Made by a program: the position numbers and the translations under genes. The notes beneath the pieces were generated by a model, which saw only the letters and a list, made by a program, of their open reading frames with translations, had not been told where the DNA came from and did not search any database. Shown piece by piece: positions 7,951-17,068 of a stretch of 64,000 nt of DNA (positions are counted from its first letter, which is position 1; the number at the start of each line of letters is the position of its first letter). This DNA comes from Arcobacter aquimarinus (GTDB lineage: Bacteria > Campylobacterota > Campylobacteria > Campylobacterales > Arcobacteraceae), in contig NZ_CP030944.1 in NCBI RefSeq assembly GCF_013177635.1, positions 2,418,001 through 2,482,000 of the forward strand. The letters run 5' to 3'.

Positions 7951-8787
7951 ATGCAAGTTTATTTATATGCAAAAAGTGGTCATACAGTAGGACTTGAAGC
8001 TACAAAAAGATGTGCAACTATTGCAAATGTGTTAAAAGATTTTAATCCTATTTTATGTACAAGTGATTTTAGAGCAGGAGCTTTTGCAAAAGAGCATTTA
8101 GGTGTTAAAAAATACGTTAATGTTGATGTTTTAAGAAATCTAACAAATCTTATGCAAAGAAACGATATCTTAATTTATGAATCAGAAGAAGAAAATGAAC
8201 AAATGCAACAAGAAATAAAAAATTTCTGTTCTTTATCATATAAAATTGGGATAGATATTCAAAAGCCTATTGTAGATAATTTTATATATTCAAAAATCGA
8301 TACTCCTACTATTGAAAAAACTCTATTTTTTGGAGATGATGATTATGAAAACTTACTAATTGAGATGACAAAAGATTCTAAAAAATTTGATTTATCTCTT
8401 CTTATGGGGCATTATTTCTTTTTAGGAAATGAAAAAATATTTAAAAACAATTTTACAAATATTATAGATGAAGAAGAGTATGTACAAACTATTCAAAACT
8501 CTAAATATCTTTTAACCTCATCTTTACAAACAGCACTTGAATCTCTTGCTTGTGGGAATAAACCTGTTTTATTTCAAAGAAGAGATAAACAATTAGACCA
8601 TGAATTGATAAACAAATTTTCTTTACCTATAATCGAATATTCTGATTTTGATGATTTAATAAATAAATTTGAGAATTTAATAAAAAGTTATCCTAATATT
8701 AATTTTGATGAATCTAACAATTATGAAAATATTATTTTAGAAATAAAAGAGAAAATAGAATTATTTAACAAATTAACTCAATCATAA
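7951..8787 (+). CDS. Conserved protein of unknown function, possibly GT-B glycosyltransferase-like
   Basis: 278 residues, soluble, no signal peptide. The N-terminus (SGHTVGLEATKRCATIANVL) and a C-terminal segment (LTSSLQTALESLACGNKPVLF, about 190-210) recall the two halves of GT-B enzymes such as PseG or MurG, where the second motif binds the nucleotide. The similarity is only at pattern level, so I do not name a function. It is preceded by an AAAGG ribosome site and sits alone, upstream of ccoG on the same strand with a 98-bp gap. Confidence 0.55.
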   Translation: MQVYLYAKSGHTVGLEATKRCATIANVLKDFNPILCTSDFRAGAFAKEHLGVKKYVNVDVLRNLTNLMQRNDILIYESEEENEQMQQEIKNFCSLSYKIGIDIQKPIVDNFIYSKIDTPTIEKTLFFGDDDYENLLIEMTKDSKKFDLSLLMGHYFFLGNEKIFKNNFTNIIDEEEYVQTIQNSKYLLTSSLQTALESLACGNKPVLFQRRDKQLDHELINKFSLPIIEYSDFDDLINKFENLIKSYPNINFDESNNYENIILEIKEKIELFNKLTQS

Positions 8788-8885
8788 AAACCTTAAATAT
8801 TTTTATATAACTAAATCTTATAATAGTTTATGCAAATCATAAGGTTAGTTTATATAAAATTTTAAAAAATCATAAAGGTTTTAAA

Positions 8886-10268
8886 ATGAAAGAGAATACA
8901 GAGTTTTTAAAAAAAACTCCATACAGATTTAAAAGATATTATGGATACATTATAGCAACCCTTGTTGCTTTATCTTTACCATTTATTAAAATTGATGGGA
9001 ATCATATCTTTTTATTATCTTTTGACAAGAAACAGTTACATTTATTAGGTACAGCTTTTGATATGCAAGAGTTGTATTTAATGCCATTTTTATTAATGCT
9101 TTTATTCTTAGGAATTTTTGCAGTTACTTCTCTAGGAGGAAGAGCTTGGTGTGGTTGGGCATGTCCACAAACTATATTTAGGGTAATTTATAGAGATTTG
9201 ATTGAATCAAAACTTTTAGGATTAAGAAGAATAAAAAATAAACAAAAAGAACCTGATTGGTCAAAAGCTGAAAATAAAGCAAAAAAAGTTGTTGGTATTA
9301 TAATTTGGTCATGTCTAGCACTTTTAGCTGCATCAAATTTCATGTGGTATTTTGTTCCGCCTGAAGACTTTTTTGCATATTTACAAAATCCAACTGAACA
9401 TCTATTTTTAATCGGTTTTGTTTTAGCAATTGCTGGATTTTTAATTTATGATGTTATTTTTCTAAAAGAAGATTTCTGCGTATATATCTGTCCTTACTCA
9501 AGAGTTCAATCTGTTTTATATGATAATGATACATATCAAGCCATCTATTCTACAAATAGAGGTGGAGAAATCTATAATGATAGTAAAGAGAAAATAATTT
9601 TTAAAGCAAAAGATTTACCAAATCCATCAAATGAATGTACAACATGTGAATCATGTGTAACTGTTTGTCCTACACATATAGATATTAGAAAAGGTTTACA
9701 ATTAGAGTGTATTAACTGCTTAGAATGTGTTGATGCATGTACAACGGTTATGGGAAAACTTGGAAAACCGTCATTAGTTCAATGGTCAAGTACAAATGCT
9801 ATTAAAAATAATACTCCAACAAAAATAGTTAGAAAATCAACGGTTATGTATTTTGTTGCATTAGCTACTGTAATAGGTCTTTTATTTGTGATGAGTGGCG
9901 AAAAAGAGTATATGCTTTTAAATGTAAATAAAACAACAGAATTATATAAAGTAAAAGAAAACAATGTAGTTTCAAATAACTTTTTATTATTGTTCCAAAA
10001 TACAGAATCTAAACCTCTAACTTATAATCTTGAAGTAGTTGGAAATCCAGATATTACTATCTCAAGATTTGAACCATTTACTTTAAGTCCAGGAAAACTT
10101 GCAAAAAAAGTAGTAATTCTTCAAACAAATAAAGTTTTGGTAAGTGATAATACAAAAGATACACCTATTGAAATTACTTTAAAAGCTTATGCAAAAGAAG
10201 ACCCTGAAAAAGTTGTGGTATTCAGAAAAGCTGTATTTATCTATCCAAGATTAGATAAACTTAAATAA
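8886..10268 (+). CDS. ccoG: Cytochrome c oxidase accessory protein CcoG (FixG/RdxA family)
   Basis: 460 residues. CcoG is a membrane ferredoxin-like protein that handles copper during assembly of cbb3 oxidase. Several membrane segments lie in the N-terminal half, with CGWACPQT and YICPYSR motifs. Two 4Fe-4S clusters are indicated by CTTCESCVTVCP and CINCLECVDAC (about 252-285). One further membrane segment (about 320-337) precedes an Ig-like periplasmic C-terminal domain typical of the family. It is monocistronic: the cco structural genes are not in the window, and a strong hairpin follows at 10274-10303. Confidence 0.93.
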   Translation: MKENTEFLKKTPYRFKRYYGYIIATLVALSLPFIKIDGNHIFLLSFDKKQLHLLGTAFDMQELYLMPFLLMLLFLGIFAVTSLGGRAWCGWACPQTIFRVIYRDLIESKLLGLRRIKNKQKEPDWSKAENKAKKVVGIIIWSCLALLAASNFMWYFVPPEDFFAYLQNPTEHLFLIGFVLAIAGFLIYDVIFLKEDFCVYICPYSRVQSVLYDNDTYQAIYSTNRGGEIYNDSKEKIIFKAKDLPNPSNECTTCESCVTVCPTHIDIRKGLQLECINCLECVDACTTVMGKLGKPSLVQWSSTNAIKNNTPTKIVRKSTVMYFVALATVIGLLFVMSGEKEYMLLNVNKTTELYKVKENNVVSNNFLLLFQNTESKPLTYNLEVVGNPDITISRFEPFTLSPGKLAKKVVILQTNKVLVSDNTKDTPIEITLKAYAKEDPEKVVVFRKAVFIYPRLDKLK

Positions 10269-10273
10269 ACATC

Positions 10274-10303
10274 ATATAAGATAAGAGAACTCTTATCTTA
10301 TAT
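10274..10303 (+). terminator. Intrinsic terminator after ccoG
   Basis: A 14-bp perfect stem (ATATAAGATAAGAG / CTCTTATCTTATAT) with a 2-nt loop sits 5 nt after the ccoG stop and upstream of pyrG. Confidence 0.7.
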
Positions 10304-10380
10304 AAATTAACTTACTTATCAACTAAACTTAGATACAATCGCGATTATATATTTATCAACTATTTTATGGAGTATTTTTA

Positions 10381-11994
10381 ATGACAAAATTCATTTTTGT
10401 AACGGGTGGAGTTCTTAGTTCACTAGGAAAAGGTATAACTTCTGCTTCTATTGCAACAATATTAAAACAATCTGGCTTTAAAGTGAGTATGCTTAAAATC
10501 GACCCTTACTTAAATGTAGACCCAGGAACTATGAGTCCACTTGAGCATGGAGAAGTTTTTGTTACAGCTGATGGTGCTGAGACAGATTTAGATTTAGGAA
10601 ACTATGAAAGATTTATCGATAAAACTTTAACTAAAAAGAACAGTTTCACAACAGGTCAAGTTTATCAAAGTGTTATTAAAAGAGAGAGAGAAGGTGGATA
10701 CTTAGGTAAAACTATTCAAGTAATTCCACATGTAGTTGATGAGATTAAAGATAGAATTTTTGATGCAGCGGAAGATAATGATTTTTTAATTATTGAACTT
10801 GGTGGAACAGTTGGAGATATTGAAGGCTTACCTTTTATGGAAGCAATTAGATCAATAAGACATGAACTTCCAAAAACTAATACTATGAATATTCATGTAA
10901 GTTTAATTCCTTATATTAAAGCAGCTGGTGAATTAAAAACAAAACCAACTCAGCACTCTGTTCAAGAATTAAGAAGAATTGGTATAACTCCTCATATGTT
11001 AGTTTGCAGAACAGAAAAAGAGTTACCAAAAATCTTAAAAGATAAATTAGCATTATCTTGTGATATTGATAGAAATGCAGTTATTGAAGCAGGAGATGCA
11101 CAATCTATTTATCAAGTACCTCTTCATTTCATTAAAGAAGGAATATTAACACCTTTATCAGAGCATTTTAATATTAAAATTAAACCAAATATGGAAAAAT
11201 GGGATACTTTAGTAAAAAACATTCTAGTTCCTCAAGATGAAGTTACTATTGCTTTTGTTGGTAAATATCTTGATTTAAAAGAGTCTTATAAATCATTGAT
11301 TGAAGCTTTAATTCATGCAGGGGCTCACTTAAATACAAAAGTAAATATTCACTGGTGCGATAGTGAAAGAATAGAAGATGTTGGAGTTTACGATATCATT
11401 GGAAATGCTGATGGAATTTTAGTTGCTGGTGGATTTGGTCAAAGAGGTGTTGAAGGAAAATTAGCAGCTATAAGATATGCGAGAGAAAATCAAATCCCTT
11501 ATTTAGGAATTTGTCTTGGTATGCAGCTTTCGATTATTGAATTTGCTAGAAATGTTTTAGGAATAGAAGATGCAAACTCTATAGAGTTTGATGCAAATAC
11601 TAAAAATCCTTTAATATATTTGATTGATTCATTTATTGACCAAAGTGGAAATAAACAATTAAGAACACATGAATCACCAATGGGTGGAACTATGAGATTA
11701 GGTGAATATCCATTTGAACCACTAAAAGGTTCAAAATTACAAAAAGCTTATGGAAATGATGAAGTATACTATGAAAGACATAGACATAGATATGAAGCAA
11801 ATCCAGCATATAAAGAAGCTTTAGAAAATGCTGGTATGATTATCTCAGGTCAATCAAATGGTTTAATTGAAGCTGTTGAATTAAAAGATCATCCTTGGTT
11901 TGTCGGAGTTCAATTCCATCCAGAATTTACATCTCATTTAGAGACTCCAAATCCAATTATATTAGAATTTGTAAAACAAGCAAATAAATCTTAA
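10381..11994 (+). CDS. pyrG: CTP synthase
   Basis: 537 residues, full length. PyrG makes CTP from UTP, ATP and glutamine. The N-terminal synthetase domain starts with [15 protein letters not shown] (P-loop-like) and has [15 protein letters not shown]. The C-terminal class I glutamine amidotransferase domain (about 290-537) has the nucleophile in GICLGMQLS and the His/Glu pair in VQFHPEF. The ATG follows GGAGTATTTTT. recJ starts 2 nt after the stop, so the two are co-transcribed. Confidence 0.97.
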   Translation: MTKFIFVTGGVLSSLGKGITSASIATILKQSGFKVSMLKIDPYLNVDPGTMSPLEHGEVFVTADGAETDLDLGNYERFIDKTLTKKNSFTTGQVYQSVIKREREGGYLGKTIQVIPHVVDEIKDRIFDAAEDNDFLIIELGGTVGDIEGLPFMEAIRSIRHELPKTNTMNIHVSLIPYIKAAGELKTKPTQHSVQELRRIGITPHMLVCRTEKELPKILKDKLALSCDIDRNAVIEAGDAQSIYQVPLHFIKEGILTPLSEHFNIKIKPNMEKWDTLVKNILVPQDEVTIAFVGKYLDLKESYKSLIEALIHAGAHLNTKVNIHWCDSERIEDVGVYDIIGNADGILVAGGFGQRGVEGKLAAIRYARENQIPYLGICLGMQLSIIEFARNVLGIEDANSIEFDANTKNPLIYLIDSFIDQSGNKQLRTHESPMGGTMRLGEYPFEPLKGSKLQKAYGNDEVYYERHRHRYEANPAYKEALENAGMIISGQSNGLIEAVELKDHPWFVGVQFHPEFTSHLETPNPIILEFVKQANKS

Positions 11995-11996
11995 TA

Positions 11997-13562
11997 ATGA
12001 CTAAAATCACAAAAAGTAGACTTTTTGAGATTTTATCAGCAAGGCATTTAAATAATCCTTATTCAAAACTTGCTGATATACCATCTCCTGATAATTTCAA
12101 AGATATATCAATCGCTAGTAAAAGAATCAAACAAGCTATTTTAAATAATGAAACTATCACTATTGTTGGTGATTATGATGTTGATGGAGTAGTTTCAACT
12201 ACTATAATGCTAGATTTTTTCAAAACAATTAATGTAAAAGTAAATCACATTATTCCAAACCGATTTGAACATGGTTATGGACTTTCTACTAAAATTGTTG
12301 ATTTAATAGATGAAGGATTAGTAATCACTGTCGATAATGGAATTTCAGCATATGAAGCTTCAATTAAATTAAAAGAAAAAAATATTGACTTAATCATTAC
12401 TGACCATCATACGGTTGGAGATAAAATTCCTTTAGCATTTGCAATAATAAATCCAAAACAAAAAGATTGTAACTTTGAATTTAAAGATATTTGTGGAGCA
12501 CAAGTTGCTTGGTATTTATGTGCTGCAATAAAAAAAGAGATGAATTTAGATGTAAATATGGGAAATTTCTTGGATTTATTAAGCGTTGCAATAATTGCTG
12601 ATATTATGCCTATGACTGCTTTAAATTATACTATGGTAAAACAAGGTTTAAAAAAAATAAAATCTTCATCAAGACAAGCTTTTAAAATTTTAAATGAGGT
12701 TATGTCAAAAAAATCTTTAGTATCTGATGATATTGGCTTTTTTATTGCTCCAAAACTAAATAGTGCAGGAAGAATGGATGATGCAAGCATTGCTTTAGAA
12801 TTTTTACTTTCAGAGACATCACATAGTGCAAATGAAACTCTATCTTTATTAGATGAATTAAATAATTATAGAAAAACTTTACAAGAAGAGATTTCAAAAA
12901 AAGCTGATTCCAAAACAGATAAAAATGATAAAGCTGTTATTGTTTGGGGAGAGAATTGGCATGAAGGAGTTATTGGAATTGTTGCTTCAAAATTATCAAA
13001 TTCACATAAAAAACCTGCATTTATTTTTTCAATTCATAATGGAGTAGCAAAAGGAAGTGCAAGAGCTAACTCAAATATAAATTTATATGAACTTATTACA
13101 AAAGCATCTCATCTTCTTTTAGGATACGGAGGTCATAAAAATGCCGCTGGGTTATCTTTAAAAGAGGAAAATCTTGAAGAGTTTAAAAATATAATAAATA
13201 CTGAACTTAGAAACCAAAATGAAGATCTTCACATCGAACCAATAACATTAGGTGAATTGGATGTTTCAAGTGTAGATTTAGAATTTATATCGATAATCGA
13301 ACAATTTGAACCTTATGGCTTAGAAAATCATAGACCAATATTTAAAATCTCAAATGCATCATTAGTTAAATATGATTTAATAGGTCGTGACAAAAATCAT
13401 TTAAAACTAACTTTAAATAGTGATGGATATATTTTTGAGGCTTTAAAATTTAATGATTCAAATAAAGATATCTCTTCAAATTTAGATTTAATAGTATCCG
13501 TTTCAAAAAATGAATTTAGGGGAGAAGTTTCTCCTCAATTTTTAATTCAAGAGATATTATAA
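11997..13562 (+). CDS. recJ: Single-stranded-DNA-specific exonuclease RecJ
   Basis: 521 residues, a 5'-3' ssDNA exonuclease of recombination and mismatch repair. The DHH phosphoesterase motifs are visible: VGDYDVDGV (about 59-67), IIPNRFEHGYG, and ITDHHT (about 135). The DHHA1 domain has GYGGHKNAAGLSL (about 380), and an OB-like C-terminal part follows. The short length is usual for Campylobacterota. It is translated just after pyrG and overlaps the convergent lipoprotein gene by 6 bp. Confidence 0.94.
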   Translation: MTKITKSRLFEILSARHLNNPYSKLADIPSPDNFKDISIASKRIKQAILNNETITIVGDYDVDGVVSTTIMLDFFKTINVKVNHIIPNRFEHGYGLSTKIVDLIDEGLVITVDNGISAYEASIKLKEKNIDLIITDHHTVGDKIPLAFAIINPKQKDCNFEFKDICGAQVAWYLCAAIKKEMNLDVNMGNFLDLLSVAIIADIMPMTALNYTMVKQGLKKIKSSSRQAFKILNEVMSKKSLVSDDIGFFIAPKLNSAGRMDDASIALEFLLSETSHSANETLSLLDELNNYRKTLQEEISKKADSKTDKNDKAVIVWGENWHEGVIGIVASKLSNSHKKPAFIFSIHNGVAKGSARANSNINLYELITKASHLLLGYGGHKNAAGLSLKEENLEEFKNIINTELRNQNEDLHIEPITLGELDVSSVDLEFISIIEQFEPYGLENHRPIFKISNASLVKYDLIGRDKNHLKLTLNSDGYIFEALKFNDSNKDISSNLDLIVSVSKNEFRGEVSPQFLIQEIL

Positions 13563-14141
13563 AACTAAAAAAGGTCTTCTTGGAGGATTTTTTTTATCCA
13601 AAGTTCCCTCTAAACCTAAAATTTCCTCATCAATATCCGTTCTAGCATATGATGATGATAAAATATTTCCTGTTTGAATATCAATAAGTTTTATAAATAC
13701 ATTTAAACTTCTACTTGTTATAGAATAGGTTCCTACAACTGCATATCTAGTTTTTACTTTATCAGATAAAATTCTATTTTTTTCTCTTGTTAATAGATTA
13801 AATCCAGAATTACCTATTTCAAACTCTTTTCCTAACTCTATTTCACGAACTATTATATCAAGAGAAGATAATTTATCTTTTAGCATACTTGATAATAAAA
13901 ATCCCAATTGAGATCTATTTTTTAATTTATCTAAATTAACAAAATCAGATACTAAAACCACATCACCTAATGGAATATTTTTTTTAATTTTAGAAGCTGA
14001 TTCATCAACCATTTTTGAAACTAAATAGTGAAAATTATTTGATCCATTAATAGGATTTTTGAAAGCACAAGAAGTAAAAAAGAGAGTTAAGAAAACTAAA
14101 CCAAAAACAAGTTTTAATTTTCTTAATGATTCAATAATCAT
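13557..14141 (-). CDS. FlgO-family outer-membrane lipoprotein (copy 1)
   Basis: 194 residues with a lipoprotein signal ending in LFFTSC, so probably lipidated at Cys25. The mature part matches the FlgO domain: HYLVSKMVDESASKI, DVVLVSDFVNLDKL, GFLLSSMLKDKL, YAVVGTYSITSRSLNVFIKLID and TGNILSSSYA. FlgO proteins were first described near flagellar genes of vibrios, where they affect the outer-membrane collar; related proteins occur widely. Its upstream neighbour on the same strand is a second FlgO-family gene only 3 bp away, forming a two-gene unit. Confidence 0.8.
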   Translation of the reverse strand: MIIESLRKLKLVFGLVFLTLFFTSCAFKNPINGSNNFHYLVSKMVDESASKIKKNIPLGDVVLVSDFVNLDKLKNRSQLGFLLSSMLKDKLSSLDIIVREIELGKEFEIGNSGFNLLTREKNRILSDKVKTRYAVVGTYSITSRSLNVFIKLIDIQTGNILSSSYARTDIDEEILGLEGTLDKKNPPRRPFLVL

Positions 14142-14144
14142 AAA

Positions 14145-14810
14145 TTATCGCTCTTTAACTATTTTTATAGTTCTTGCTGGTGCACAATCTCCAAACATGA
14201 TACAGTCATTTGCCAATCCATGTTTGTATGTTGATCTAGCACTTGAAATTATTTTACCAGTAATATTATCTATAACCCTAGCATTTAAAATAACTCTTCC
14301 AGCTTGTCTTGAATAAGTTCCAACAACAACATAAGTACTTGGTACACTTCCTTTTAATTCATGGGGTTTTCTTGAAATAAAATATTCACCTTGTTCGTTT
14401 ATAGAAACAGCCATTTGACCTCTATATTCTATAACATTAAATCCTCTATTCGATAGTTCATTTATCATACTTTCACCAATAACTCTTCCAAATTCTGATG
14501 TCTCTTTTAACTTATCTAATCTAACAAATGATGTAATAAGCACTGGTTTATTTGTGTCAAGTTTTCTATTTTGCATAATTTGTGTAGATAATGATGCTAT
14601 CGTAGCTTCCAGTGATTTTTGCGTTGTTACGTTATTTTGCATATCCTGAGCAACTTCTAAATGTTGTTTAGCTGTTTGAACTTTACTATACTCTTTTACA
14701 ACTTCATCACTAACTGCTGTGTTTGAACTAATTTTTTTATAAGAACAACCCGTCATAACAAATAGAAGTAAAGAAGCTAAAACACTTACCCTAGAAATAT
14801 TTTTAAACAT
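14145..14810 (-). CDS. FlgO-family outer-membrane lipoprotein (copy 2)
   Basis: 221 residues with a lipoprotein signal (LLLFVMTGC). A helical stretch (about 40-75) precedes the FlgO domain: ITSFVRLDKLKETSEFGRVIGESMINEL, then TYVVVGTYSRQAGRVILNARVID and TGKIISSARS. It is the upstream gene of a tandem pair and a divergent paralogue of its neighbour. No flagellar structural genes are nearby, so a general outer-membrane role is as likely as a flagellar one. Confidence 0.8.
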   Translation of the reverse strand: MFKNISRVSVLASLLLFVMTGCSYKKISSNTAVSDEVVKEYSKVQTAKQHLEVAQDMQNNVTTQKSLEATIASLSTQIMQNRKLDTNKPVLITSFVRLDKLKETSEFGRVIGESMINELSNRGFNVIEYRGQMAVSINEQGEYFISRKPHELKGSVPSTYVVVGTYSRQAGRVILNARVIDNITGKIISSARSTYKHGLANDCIMFGDCAPARTIKIVKER

Positions 14811-14963
14811 AAAAACCCCTTTTTATAATTGGTTAGATTTTATTTAAAATTTGCTTATATATCCTTGAATAAATAATCCTAAAATAATATTAAAAACATC
14901 TATTTCTTTATATTTCAACTTCCTTTGTATATAATATTTCTAAATTAAATAAAGGATAAAAAG

Positions 14964-15509
14964 ATGGCAAAAATTCTTATTCCTATTTCGAATGGTTTTG
15001 AAGAAATAGAGGCAATTTCGATTATAGATATCTGTAGACGAGCAAATATTGAAGTTACCGTAGCAGCTGTTGAAGATATTCAAACTATAGGTGCACACAA
15101 TATAAAAATTGAAGCTGATTGTAAAATTGAAGATGTAAAATCTGATGATTTTGATATGATAGTTTTACCAGGTGGTCTTCCAAATGCCTTTACACTTGCA
15201 AATAATAATCATGTACTAACCCTATTAAAAGAATTTAAAACAAAAAATAAAAAAATAGGTGCAATTTGTGCAGCTCCTTATGCTTTACACAAAGCTGATG
15301 TTTTAAATGAAAATTTTACTTGTTATCCAAGTTTTGAAAATAAAATAAGAACCAATGGTTACCATGAAAATGATGATATTGTGATTGATAATAATGTAAT
15401 TACATCAAAAGGTCCAGCAACAGCTATGAATTTTGCTTTAGAAATAGTAGATATTCTTTGTGGTGAAGAGATTTATACAAATGTAAAAAATGGTTTATTA
15501 GCAAAATAG
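14964..15509 (+). CDS. DJ-1/PfpI family protein
   Basis: 181 residues of the DJ-1/ThiJ family (deglycase or glyoxalase III-like, and stress protection). The conserved Glu is in NGFEEIEA (about 15) and the nucleophile Cys in IGAICAAPYAL (about 102, the nucleophile elbow). LPGGLPNA and the TSKGPATAMNFAL segment complete the fold. It has a good AAAGGA ribosome site and lies upstream of an LpxH-like gene with a 37-bp gap. Confidence 0.9.
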   Translation: MAKILIPISNGFEEIEAISIIDICRRANIEVTVAAVEDIQTIGAHNIKIEADCKIEDVKSDDFDMIVLPGGLPNAFTLANNNHVLTLLKEFKTKNKKIGAICAAPYALHKADVLNENFTCYPSFENKIRTNGYHENDDIVIDNNVITSKGPATAMNFALEIVDILCGEEIYTNVKNGLLAK

Positions 15510-15546
15510 AAATCAAATTGTAATAAAAAATAATTAAAATGCTTTT

Positions 15547-16296
15547 ATGAAATATAAAAGCATATTTATCTCAGATGTTCATCTGGGAACTCGTTTTTCA
15601 AAGGCTAAACTATTATTAAACTTTTTCAAACATAATGAATGTGAAAATTTAATTTTAGTAGGTGATATAATAGATGGTTGGTCAATAAAAAGAAAATTAT
15701 ATTGGCCTCAAGAGCATTCTGATGTTATTCAAAAGATTTTAAAAAAAGCAAAAAAAGGTACAAAAGTGACTTTTATCACTGGTAACCATGATGAATTTTT
15801 ACGTCCTTTTGTTCCTTTATTACTTGGAAATTCCATAAATATCTCTAATGAACTAGAATATATAGCCTTAAATGGTAAAAAATATTATATAACGCATGGT
15901 GACTTTTTTGATTCTATAACAATGACAAAAAAATGGTTAGCTGTTTTAGGAGATTATGGCTATGATTTACTTTTACATTTAAATAGCATTTTAAACTTTT
16001 TTAGAAAATTATTTGGAATAAGAAAATATTGGTCTTTATCAAAATATGTAAAAGACAATGTTAAATCATCTGTCTCTTTCATCAATGATTTTGAATCAGT
16101 TTTAGCAAATCATGCAAGAAATAAAGCTTATGATGGTATCATTTGTGGACATATTCATAAAGCGGAAATAAAATTAATAGATGAAATAGAATACCTAAAT
16201 TGTGGAGATTGGGTTGAATCATGTACTGCTATTGTTGAAACTTTTGATGGAAAATTTGAAATTATTGATTGGTTAGAAAAAAATGCAACTAAATAA
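15547..16296 (+). CDS. LpxH-like metallophosphoesterase (UDP-2,3-diacylglucosamine diphosphatase family)
   Basis: 249 residues. Calcineurin-type metal motifs are complete: SDVHLGT (about 8-14), VGDIIDGW (about 38-45), TGNHDEF, THGDFFD and GHIHKAE. The family includes LpxH/LpxH2, which remove UMP from UDP-2,3-diacyl-GlcN in lipid A synthesis, and related enzymes of unknown substrate. Its end overlaps the patatin gene by 14 bp, suggesting coupled expression of two lipid-related proteins. Confidence 0.82.
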   Translation: MKYKSIFISDVHLGTRFSKAKLLLNFFKHNECENLILVGDIIDGWSIKRKLYWPQEHSDVIQKILKKAKKGTKVTFITGNHDEFLRPFVPLLLGNSINISNELEYIALNGKKYYITHGDFFDSITMTKKWLAVLGDYGYDLLLHLNSILNFFRKLFGIRKYWSLSKYVKDNVKSSVSFINDFESVLANHARNKAYDGIICGHIHKAEIKLIDEIEYLNCGDWVESCTAIVETFDGKFEIIDWLEKNATK

Positions 16297-17044
16297 TATA
16301 GCTTTTGCTTTAGGTGGAGGTGCTTCTCGTGGTGCTTTTCATTTAGGAGTTTTAGATTTTTGTGAAGAACAAAACATAGATATAAAAGCTTATAGTGGCT
16401 CTTCAATTGGAGCAATTATTGCAGCCTCCCATGCAAGTGGAATAAAAGCAAAAGAGCAACTAAAAATATTCTCTTCAAAAGATGTAAAACAAGCTTTAAA
16501 ATTTAATTATTTTAAAAATGGTTTACTTAAAATTGATACATCAAATAAAATTATTAAAGAGTTATTACCTATTGAAAAACTTGAAAATATTCCAAAACCT
16601 ATTTGGGTTAGTGCTTATGATATCAAAAAAAAGCAATTACACTATTTCAATAGTGGAGACACTGTCACTTTATGTATGGCATCAAGTGCATTAATTCCAC
16701 TTTTTAAACCGGTCTCTTATGAAGGAATGTATTTAATAGATGGTGGTTTATTTGATAATCTTCCCATAAAACCTCTTCAAAATAAAAGTTATGATATTCA
16801 TACTCTAGATTTATTTGCAAAAGAGCCCAAAATAGGAACAAAAAATAAAAATCCAATTAAAAATATAAAAAAATTACTCTTTAAGCAACTTCATCAAAAT
16901 CATAAACATAGTATAGAAAACACCCATTATTACATAGGAACTCATCATATAAGAAATTTTTCTTTATTCAGTTTTAAAGAACTAGAAGAGTGTTTTAAAT
17001 TAGGTTTTAAAGAGGCTCAAAAACATTTTTTAGATATACTATAA
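16283..17044 (+). CDS. Patatin-like phospholipase (RssA type)
   Basis: 253 residues. The oxyanion-hole element LGGGASRGAFHLG (about 10-22), the Ser nucleophile in YSGSSIGAI (about 38-46, GxSxG) and the Asp of the dyad in IDGGLFDNLP (about 156) are all present, so the lipase site is complete. It is predicted to hydrolyse acyl esters of phospholipids at the cytoplasmic face. It is translated from inside the preceding metallophosphoesterase gene. Confidence 0.88.
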   Translation: MQLNNIAFALGGGASRGAFHLGVLDFCEEQNIDIKAYSGSSIGAIIAASHASGIKAKEQLKIFSSKDVKQALKFNYFKNGLLKIDTSNKIIKELLPIEKLENIPKPIWVSAYDIKKKQLHYFNSGDTVTLCMASSALIPLFKPVSYEGMYLIDGGLFDNLPIKPLQNKSYDIHTLDLFAKEPKIGTKNKNPIKNIKKLLFKQLHQNHKHSIENTHYYIGTHHIRNFSLFSFKELEECFKLGFKEAQKHFLDIL

Positions 17045-17068
17045 ATAAAAACACAAAAGATTTATACA

